A stretch of 26,524 bases of DNA from a virus: positions 1-26,524 of the IMG/VR virus record IMGVR_UViG_3300030103_004493. One strand, 5' to 3'. The notes beneath the pieces were generated by a model. The model saw nothing but the letters and a program-made list of their open reading frames with translations. It was not told the DNA's origin and did no database searches. Shown here piece by piece: positions 20,520 through 26,524 of the stretch. Every line of letters starts with the position of its first letter. Position 1 is the stretch's first letter. Made by a program: the position numbers and the translations under genes.

Positions 20520-21554
20520 ATGGCACGGACACAACGGAATTTTATTGCAGGCCGTATGAATAAAAGCCTTGATGAGAGGCTTATACCAAATGGTGAATAT
20601 GAAGATGCTCTAAACGTTAGATTAGGGTCTACTGAAGCTTCCGAAATTGGTTCCGTCGAAAACGCTAAGGGTAATGTACAGCTAACTAGCTTATTTTTTT
20701 TAGACCAACAAGCTCTAAGCTCTAGAGCTAGATGCATTGGTTCTTTTGCTGATACTGCTAATGAAACAATTTACTGGTTTGTCCATGATCCAAATTTTAC
20801 TTTGGTGGATACTGGTAAATGTGATATGATTTGTTCTTTTAATACAGTAACGACAGCTTTAACATATCACGTGGTAAGCACTGATGATGGCAGTGGAGTA
20901 AAAACTACTTTAAATTTTAATCCACAAAAGTTAATAACTGGCGTTGATAAAATAGGAGATTTTTTATATTTTACTGACAATTTCAATCCTCCTAGATTTA
21001 TAAACGTAAATTTTAGTTATCAAGAGCCATTGTTAGACGGAACACCGCCATCAGGCACAACAGCACTATGGAAGTTTCAAGCCAAAAAATCAATTGTCGG
21101 TGTTGATGAATTTATTGGGTTTCATCGGGGGACTCTTTCAGGATGCCCGACTAGCTTGGATCCATATGGTGTAGGCGTTTCGCCTACTATAACTCTAATA
21201 CCGTTGCCTGGTGTTGACTGCTACACCTCCGGAACTACTTTTACAAAAGGGTTTGGATTACAAGGTAATAATTTAGCTTCTTCACTAGCTTTGACACATT
21301 TTTTTACTGATGTAACTGCAGGGACCACTTCTATCGGTTTAATTAATGCCAATACTATATCTAATCCTGGGACATCAAGTATATCAGGTACAATTGCAGG
21401 AGATAATGGCACTAGTGGCACTTGGTCTAGTAATTATTCTACCTCTCTGTCTTATACAGATGGTAACGGCGATACACAACAACCAGAGTCAGTTGGCTCT
21501 GTTACATTAACTGGTCTTACCTTAACGGAGGACGTAACATACACTTTATCCTGA
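20520..21554 (+). CDS. Tail stabilisation/muzzle-like protein, N-terminal part
   Basis: 344 residues. The start (AGRMNKSLDERLIPNGEYED and ALNVRL, residues 10-35), GSVENAKGN (44-52) and DFLYFTDNFNPPRFINV (147-163) are hallmarks of the long tail stabilisation/muzzle proteins of crAss-like and marine Bacteroidota podoviruses, in which they sit in one chain of well over 1000 residues. Here the chain ends at a TGA that overlaps the next ATG, after an apparent 160-residue Ser/Thr/Gly-rich insert (about 175-344) that looks like an Ig-like or appendage domain. The next ORF continues with the sequence expected downstream. So this may be half of one protein, made by re-initiation, frameshift or as two subunits. 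Confidence 0.6.
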   Translation: MARTQRNFIAGRMNKSLDERLIPNGEYEDALNVRLGSTEASEIGSVENAKGNVQLTSLFFLDQQALSSRARCIGSFADTANETIYWFVHDPNFTLVDTGKCDMICSFNTVTTALTYHVVSTDDGSGVKTTLNFNPQKLITGVDKIGDFLYFTDNFNPPRFINVNFSYQEPLLDGTPPSGTTALWKFQAKKSIVGVDEFIGFHRGTLSGCPTSLDPYGVGVSPTITLIPLPGVDCYTSGTTFTKGFGLQGNNLASSLALTHFFTDVTAGTTSIGLINANTISNPGTSSISGTIAGDNGTSGTWSSNYSTSLSYTDGNGDTQQPESVGSVTLTGLTLTEDVTYTLS

Positions 21555-24500
21555 TGGCTAGTTATATAGATCAATTTAACGCAGACGCACTACTAGTTGT
21601 TAAAAAACCACCGACAAGTGCTCCTATTATACGCCCTTTCAAGTCTGCAACAGATAATAATTTTTTAGAAGACCGTTTTGTTTGTTTTGCTTATAGATAT
21701 CAATATGCTAATGGAGAGTATTCAGCTACTTCACAATTTAGTGCACCAGCTTTTACAACGCAATCATTTCGTTTTAGCCTTGATAGCTACTTAAATGAAG
21801 GAATGTTAAACTCATCAAATGCTGTAGAAATTACATTTGAAACGGGCGATAATTTAGTTAAATCCATAGAGTTACTTTTTAAAGAATTTAATGATCCTAC
21901 AATAAAGGTTATCGAAAAACTAAACAAGTTAACTTTAGGTTTGGCTAATAATCAAACATCCACCTTTATATTCGATAGTCAAAAAATATTTACTGTTTTA
22001 CCAGAAAACGAAATTTTAAGATTATACGATAATGTTCCGATTATAGCTAAGGCTCAAACCTTGATGGGTAATAGGTTAATTTATGGTAATTACGTTGAAG
22101 GTTATAATTTAGTAGATAGGTTTAATACTCCAATACAATTAAATTTTAGTGCATCACTACAAGCTTATACAATTAATTCTCAAGATGTATCAGTTATAAC
22201 AGCAAATGGTGGATATAATTTCGGGGGTTATATTGTTATTGCAGATAGTGACGTGACTATAGAATTAGACCCAACACTGTTAGTAGCGGGGTCCTCTTTG
22301 ACTTTTGTGCTGCCAATTGAACACGCTAGCTTTCAAGGTCAAACACCCTTTCCTTCCGAAACAACAACACAACAAGAGTTTAGTTTTGTTTATATTTTGC
22401 CACAAGACTTCTCTTCCGTTCATGAACTTGCTCAAAGTGCCGATTTTGTTTCAAAGGTGGGATCATCTACTAACATACAAACTGTAGCAAATTCTTGTAA
22501 TGGAGCTACTTACACTGATGTTTTAAATTGTACTATTCCAAACCAACTAGATAGTTATTTCAAAAAAGCTAGTGGGATTGCAGCAGCAGGGGAACCGATT
22601 CAAATATTTAGCGCACCCAACAGCAACTTTTTAGGTTTACAGCTTATAGCAATGCAGTTCGTAGACAGTTTGAGTTCACCTACACAGACTTTTTACGAAT
22701 ATTATAGATTCACATCAGCGCAAGTAACTTATTCTAGTTCGGTAAATAATTATTCCTTACACAGTAACCGTGGCTATGAAATTGGAATAGTTTACATGGA
22801 CGAATTTAATAGATCAAGTACGGCACTTGTCAGCTCTGAAAACACTGTTCATGTATCCTGTGGCGATTCAGTTACTCAAAATACCATTCAAGTTACAATA
22901 CCTGGAGGCATAACGACACCGCCTCAAATAGCACCGGAGTGGGCTACAAGGTATAAATTTGTTATTAAGCCAGATAAAACTGATTACGATACCATATACA
23001 CTAACGTTTACTTTCAAGATCCAGACAGTAATTTTGTGTATTTTTTGTTAGAAGGTGAAAATGCAAATAAAGTACAAGAGGGCGATCGCCTAATAGTTAA
23101 GAGAGATTCCGTGAGCCCTTTGTCTCAATGTGCGTATACCACTGTTTTAGAAAAACAAAGTCAACCGTCTCAGTTCTTAGAGATTGATAATCCTTTAGAC
23201 CCAACAAAAAAAATACCTATACCGTCAGGTGTTTACATGAAGTTATTCCCTAGTAACTTCTCTACGACGAACTCTACAGAGTTAGGAGGAAATTTTGTTT
23301 CTTACCCTGAAGCTGCTGTGACAGCCTCCGATAATGATCGATATCCTGTTGCTAATTTTCCTGTAACGGTTCCTGATCCTTCGGCAACAAGTCCAGTAAC
23401 TAATGCTGATTATACTTTGCCTGAAGGAAGTGTGGTAAAAATTAAATATCACCAACTTAGACCTGGAACCAGCTTTACAGTTGAACGACATTTTTATGAA
23501 TATGAAGATGAAATAGTTGCAACAGCTACTTATGCTAACTTTAAAGCTTTTTTCGAGGGAGAAAATGTTATTGACAGAATTAACGCTAACGGAGTTTCTT
23601 GTAATTCTTGGCCTCCATTTCCATTGTCTGATGGTAGAGATGTGGCTTGTCGAGACGCTAATACTACTAATGTGTACACAAGTTCAAATTTTCAGTCGAC
23701 ATCCAATCCAGAAAACATATTACGAGGAAAAGGAAATGCGCAAATCGACACTGCGATGTTTGTCAATTTTTGGAGGTTTGCTGAGAATACAACTACGGGT
23801 GAAACATTTTTAATGGCTACGGGAACACGAGCAGCTGCCGGATCAGCCTCTGGTAACGATTCCACCGTTAGGCTTCAGATAGAAGTTGTTAGGCAAGAGT
23901 CTAGTATTGTTTTTGAAACCATTCCACTAGATTCTCTACCTGATGTGTGGTATGAAAATGATTTATCATTTGCCATTGATTCTCAAGGTCAACACTCTGG
24001 CGATGTTCAAAATCAAGTTATAAACTTTCAAAATTCAACTCAACCTATTACTCCACAAGATGCAATAGTAAACACGGGGTTTGCTAACTGTATTACATTC
24101 GGAAATGGAGTCGAAAGTTATAAGATCCGAGACTCTATAACAGGAAAGGAAATTAATTTTGGAAATAGGGTTATCACTACCTCTTCTCAAATATATAAAA
24201 GAGCACATAGATTTGCTGATCTTACATACAGCGGAGTTTTTAATGATGAGTCAAATGTTAATAAGCTAAATGAATTTAATTTAGGGCTTTTAAATTTTAA
24301 ACCGCTTGAAGACCTATATGGCCCAATACAAAAGCTACATGGCAGAAGAACCGATATACTTACCCTACAAGAAGATAAAATATCATATGTTTTACAAGGC
24401 AAAGACTTGTTAACAGACGCTAGTGGAGGTGGTGCTTTGACTTCAGTGCCTACTGTTTTAGGCACACAAGTAGCTCGTGATGAAGAGTTTGGAATTAGTA

Positions 24501-26068
24501 GTAATCCAGAGAGTTTTGCTGTTTATGGTAATAATAAATTTTTTACTGATTCTAAGCGCGCAGCAGTTATAAGATTAACAGGTGGTGACACAGGTCCTGA
24601 AATATTAACAGTCATTTCTGAATCTGGCATGAGGTCTTGGTTTAGAGACTTCTTTGTTGATTGTATCGGAAATCAAAAGCTTGGTGGGTTTGATCCCTAT
24701 ATGAATGAATATGTTTTAGCTAGTAATTCAGAGCAAGTAACAACCTTTACAAACTGTTTGCCATGTGGCACTACAGAAAATGTATTAGTAAATCCTGGTG
24801 AAGAAACTATATATTGTGTGAACGTGACTCAAGAGGTAGGCACCGTTGCTATTAATTATGTTATTCCAAATTCTGTAGAAGATAACATTATTAGTGAAAC
24901 TGATACCCCTAGTGCTGGCGCTGGTTTAGTTGATGTCATATCGGAAGCAGGTTTAGATATAAGGACAGAAGCAACAAATTCTGGAGTTGGTTATACTATT
25001 GAAGCTATATATAATAATGTTAGTTTTTCAACTGGATTGGTTTTTCAAAGTGGTACATTAGAGTTTAATAAAAATAATGTAGATGTAAGAGAGGTAACTC
25101 TAAAAGTTACAACAACCTCGACCGTATCAGATACTATACAAGTAACAACTGAGTGTCCAGCACAAAATATATTGAACATATATAGCATAGCAATAACGAG
25201 TAATAATGAGGCAGGTCAATTTATTCATAATCAATATTCTTGGCAAGACAGTACTTTTTCATCTCCTCTACATTCAAACCAAATAACTTTTTCATCCGAT
25301 ACATCATCTGATCCAATAGTTTCACAATACTCATTAGTTACAGGAATTATAGGGTCTGGTGCAATACCAAGTGAGGGTGCAAACGTAAAAATTATTAGCA
25401 ACAAGTTAGCAAACGATAATTTTACATTTAACACCTCAACTAATCAATTTAGATTTTTAAGAACAAGCACAAAATATTCCAACAACTCCAATGAAATATT
25501 ATCTTTATTAAACGCATCAAGTTTGGCTTCACCAATAGTATCTTCTAATGATTTACATTATGCTGATTTTGCAATGCCAAATAATTTAGGTGACTTTTTA
25601 TATTTAATTTGGGATTATAGAAGTCCAACTCAACTGTTTTTAAATTATGACTCTACATCAGCTAGAAATGCTTGTTGTGGAACAGTACCAGTTGGTCCAG
25701 AGTTCGATTGTAATACACAAACAGGATACAGTGGTGGAGAAAGCTTCCCCTCTACTCAAATTATTAATTTAGGGGCAGCTACAGGAGTTGTAACGCTAAC
25801 CTTTAATGCTGGAGGAGTTCCTGATAAATTTATAGTTGAGTTTGATGGGTCTGAAGTTATAAATACAGGATACAGAGGAGATTCACAATTCCAAGGGGCA
25901 TTAAATACTGCTTTGGCAGAAAGAGGTTTGCCACCAGAAACTATACAAGGATCGGGGAGCGGAACCGCTACCTTTACTAAGAGCACATCAACAACAACAG
26001 CGACACTTAAAGTATTTGCCCCAATGTCTGGTACTCAGTGGACAGTAACATTATCATGTCCAGTATAA
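21554..26068 (+). CDS. Tail stabilisation/muzzle-like protein, C-terminal part
   Basis: 1504 residues. ATG overlaps the upstream TGA (TGATG) in the -1 frame. The N-terminal 120 residues (DALLVVKKPPTSAPI, 11-25; FVCFAYRYQYANGEYSATSQ, 42-61) continue the family pattern broken at the end of the upstream ORF. Later come repeated beta modules, then KRAHRFADLTYSGVFNDES, the segment DRRTDILTLQEDK-like (HGRRTDILTLQEDKISYVL), GFDPYMNEYVLASN, and beyond about 1060 Cys-containing beta domains (CLPCG at 1068-1072) and a terminal domain with VPDKFIVEFDGSEVINTGYR. Such proteins close the short tail and gate DNA exit. The C-terminal domains look adhesive. No TM or signal peptide. Confidence 0.65.
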   Translation: MASYIDQFNADALLVVKKPPTSAPIIRPFKSATDNNFLEDRFVCFAYRYQYANGEYSATSQFSAPAFTTQSFRFSLDSYLNEGMLNSSNAVEITFETGDNLVKSIELLFKEFNDPTIKVIEKLNKLTLGLANNQTSTFIFDSQKIFTVLPENEILRLYDNVPIIAKAQTLMGNRLIYGNYVEGYNLVDRFNTPIQLNFSASLQAYTINSQDVSVITANGGYNFGGYIVIADSDVTIELDPTLLVAGSSLTFVLPIEHASFQGQTPFPSETTTQQEFSFVYILPQDFSSVHELAQSADFVSKVGSSTNIQTVANSCNGATYTDVLNCTIPNQLDSYFKKASGIAAAGEPIQIFSAPNSNFLGLQLIAMQFVDSLSSPTQTFYEYYRFTSAQVTYSSSVNNYSLHSNRGYEIGIVYMDEFNRSSTALVSSENTVHVSCGDSVTQNTIQVTIPGGITTPPQIAPEWATRYKFVIKPDKTDYDTIYTNVYFQDPDSNFVYFLLEGENANKVQEGDRLIVKRDSVSPLSQCAYTTVLEKQSQPSQFLEIDNPLDPTKKIPIPSGVYMKLFPSNFSTTNSTELGGNFVSYPEAAVTASDNDRYPVANFPVTVPDPSATSPVTNADYTLPEGSVVKIKYHQLRPGTSFTVERHFYEYEDEIVATATYANFKAFFEGENVIDRINANGVSCNSWPPFPLSDGRDVACRDANTTNVYTSSNFQSTSNPENILRGKGNAQIDTAMFVNFWRFAENTTTGETFLMATGTRAAAGSASGNDSTVRLQIEVVRQESSIVFETIPLDSLPDVWYENDLSFAIDSQGQHSGDVQNQVINFQNSTQPITPQDAIVNTGFANCITFGNGVESYKIRDSITGKEINFGNRVITTSSQIYKRAHRFADLTYSGVFNDESNVNKLNEFNLGLLNFKPLEDLYGPIQKLHGRRTDILTLQEDKISYVLQGKDLLTDASGGGALTSVPTVLGTQVARDEEFGISSNPESFAVYGNNKFFTDSKRAAVIRLTGGDTGPEILTVISESGMRSWFRDFFVDCIGNQKLGGFDPYMNEYVLASNSEQVTTFTNCLPCGTTENVLVNPGEETIYCVNVTQEVGTVAINYVIPNSVEDNIISETDTPSAGAGLVDVISEAGLDIRTEATNSGVGYTIEAIYNNVSFSTGLVFQSGTLEFNKNNVDVREVTLKVTTTSTVSDTIQVTTECPAQNILNIYSIAITSNNEAGQFIHNQYSWQDSTFSSPLHSNQITFSSDTSSDPIVSQYSLVTGIIGSGAIPSEGANVKIISNKLANDNFTFNTSTNQFRFLRTSTKYSNNSNEILSLLNASSLASPIVSSNDLHYADFAMPNNLGDFLYLIWDYRSPTQLFLNYDSTSARNACCGTVPVGPEFDCNTQTGYSGGESFPSTQIINLGAATGVVTLTFNAGGVPDKFIVEFDGSEVINTGYRGDSQFQGALNTALAERGLPPETIQGSGSGTATFTKSTSTTTATLKVFAPMSGTQWTVTLSCPV

Positions 26069-26079
26069 ATTAAAATATT

Positions 26080-26524
26080 ATGGCAGTAGGAACATATTTT
26101 TTAGACACAGCAACATTTGCTAACGCTATCACTGTTTATACAGATCAGCAGCTAACTCAAATTGCCCCCGATGGTTTTTATTCTGATGACATAATAGCAA
26201 GACAACAAGTAAGTGGGAAACTTCAAGCTGCAGAAACCTGCAACTGTGCTGCTACACCCACACCCACGGCTACACCTACTCCAACAATTACAGCGACACC
26301 TGTGCCTACCCCTACCGCTACGCCATTCCCTTCACCAACACCAGGGCCAACGTCAGCGCCTACTGCAACCCCTACGCCTACGCCTACGCCTACGCCTACG
26401 CCAACACCTACGATTGCAGGATATTATTACAGATTAGAGCCGTGTCCTCCATGTAATACAACTGAAATAAGATATTTATTCTCTACGTCTGCTTTGACTG
26501 ACAATCAGAGGTATATTGAACCGC
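26080..26524 (+). CDS. Fibre-like protein with Pro-Thr linker (partial, 3' end beyond window)
   Basis: At least 148 residues, cut by the window edge. N-terminal module [18 protein letters not shown] followed by a [16 protein letters not shown] segment and a Cys54-x-Cys56 pair, then a Pro/Thr-rich linker (about 57-111), then [20 protein letters not shown] with Cys122-x-x-Cys125. Proteins with a VYTDxxL....DGFY start and a C/CxxC region are common in marine phages beside tail genes. Flexible linker and Cys pairs suggest a surface fibre or collar whisker. It begins 11 bases after the large tail gene, so it shares its transcript. Confidence 0.65.
   Translation, partial: MAVGTYFLDTATFANAITVYTDQQLTQIAPDGFYSDDIIARQQVSGKLQAAETCNCAATPTPTATPTPTITATPVPTPTATPFPSPTPGPTSAPTATPTPTPTPTPTPTPTIAGYYYRLEPCPPCNTTEIRYLFSTSALTDNQRYIEP
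26371..26400 (+). repeat. Tandem CCTACG x5 in the Pro-Thr linker
   Basis: Five perfect copies of the hexamer CCTACG, followed by CCAACA and another CCTACG, in frame as Pro-Thr. Earlier parts of the linker are degenerate versions. A hexameric repeat can change copy number without a frameshift, so linker length could vary between phages. Confidence 0.8.

Noticed and set aside
21467-21554. Programmed -1 frameshift joining the two tail ORFs
   Set aside because: No X XXY YYZ slippery heptamer is visible in the stretch where both frames are open; stop-start overlap (TGATG) fits re-initiation better.
26371-26412. CCTACG hexamers as a CRISPR array
   Set aside because: The repeats are tandem without spacers and lie in frame inside a coding linker.
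26213-26437. 74-residue ORF over the Pro-Thr linker
   Set aside because: It is the frame-shifted shadow of the repeat (Leu/Arg/Gln/His repeats) inside the gene at 26080.
1-26524. tRNA genes, integrase/attachment sites, transposons, CRISPR arrays, diversity-generating retroelements
   Set aside because: I read both strands and saw no cloverleaf, recombinase, reverse transcriptase or inverted-repeat signature.

Overview
The window is a compact virion-gene region of a tailed phage, most likely a podovirus-like phage of a marine Bacteroidota (flavobacterial) host. The evidence for the host is indirect. The DNA is AT-rich and genes abut or overlap by a few bases. Starts are preceded by A/T-rich leaders with no Shine-Dalgarno sequence. 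Five gene starts follow a Bacteroidota-type -7 box (TAnnTTTG). All supported genes lie on the + strand. I saw no tRNA, integrase, transposase or CRISPR array.

Layout. (1) 1-1734: a tightly packed series of very small, basic or Cys-containing proteins, including a 26-residue CDGSH-type iron-sulfur-like microprotein and two proteins resembling small families I recall from marine and giant viruses. (2) 1736-7557: appendage genes: a beta-rich structural protein, a fibre with a cupredoxin-like Cys-His-Met site, a tail-fibre-chaperone-like protein, and a 1025-residue adhesin with three LamG-like domains. (3) 7566-9032: a lysis module (two small membrane proteins, an M15-type peptidase and a holin-like protein), followed by a conserved basic peptide. 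(4) 9185-17621: a head module: an unknown, a GroES-like co-chaperonin, a candidate small terminase, the large terminase, portal, scaffold and major capsid protein, ending in a strong terminator. (5) 17684-18777: two unknown late proteins separated and bounded by promoters and terminators. (6) 18876-26524: tail genes: two neck/tail-tube proteins, a large tail 'stabilisation/muzzle'-type protein that appears split into two overlapping ORFs, and a fibre-like protein with a Pro-Thr linker that runs off the window.

How it fits together: the co-chaperonin probably helps host GroEL fold the capsid protein; scaffold and capsid protein assemble on the portal; the terminase fills the head; neck, tube and muzzle proteins form a short tail; the fibres and LamG adhesin bind the cell surface; and the peptidase and holin release progeny. 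The order terminase-portal-scaffold-capsid-neck-large tail protein is reminiscent of crAss-like and related Bacteroidota podoviruses, but I judged this by eye. The strongest unusual points are the CDGSH microprotein, the GroES-like protein with a half-repeat, the split tail gene with a variable insert, the cupredoxin-like fibre domain, and a promoter set with near-constant spacing and a shared leader.
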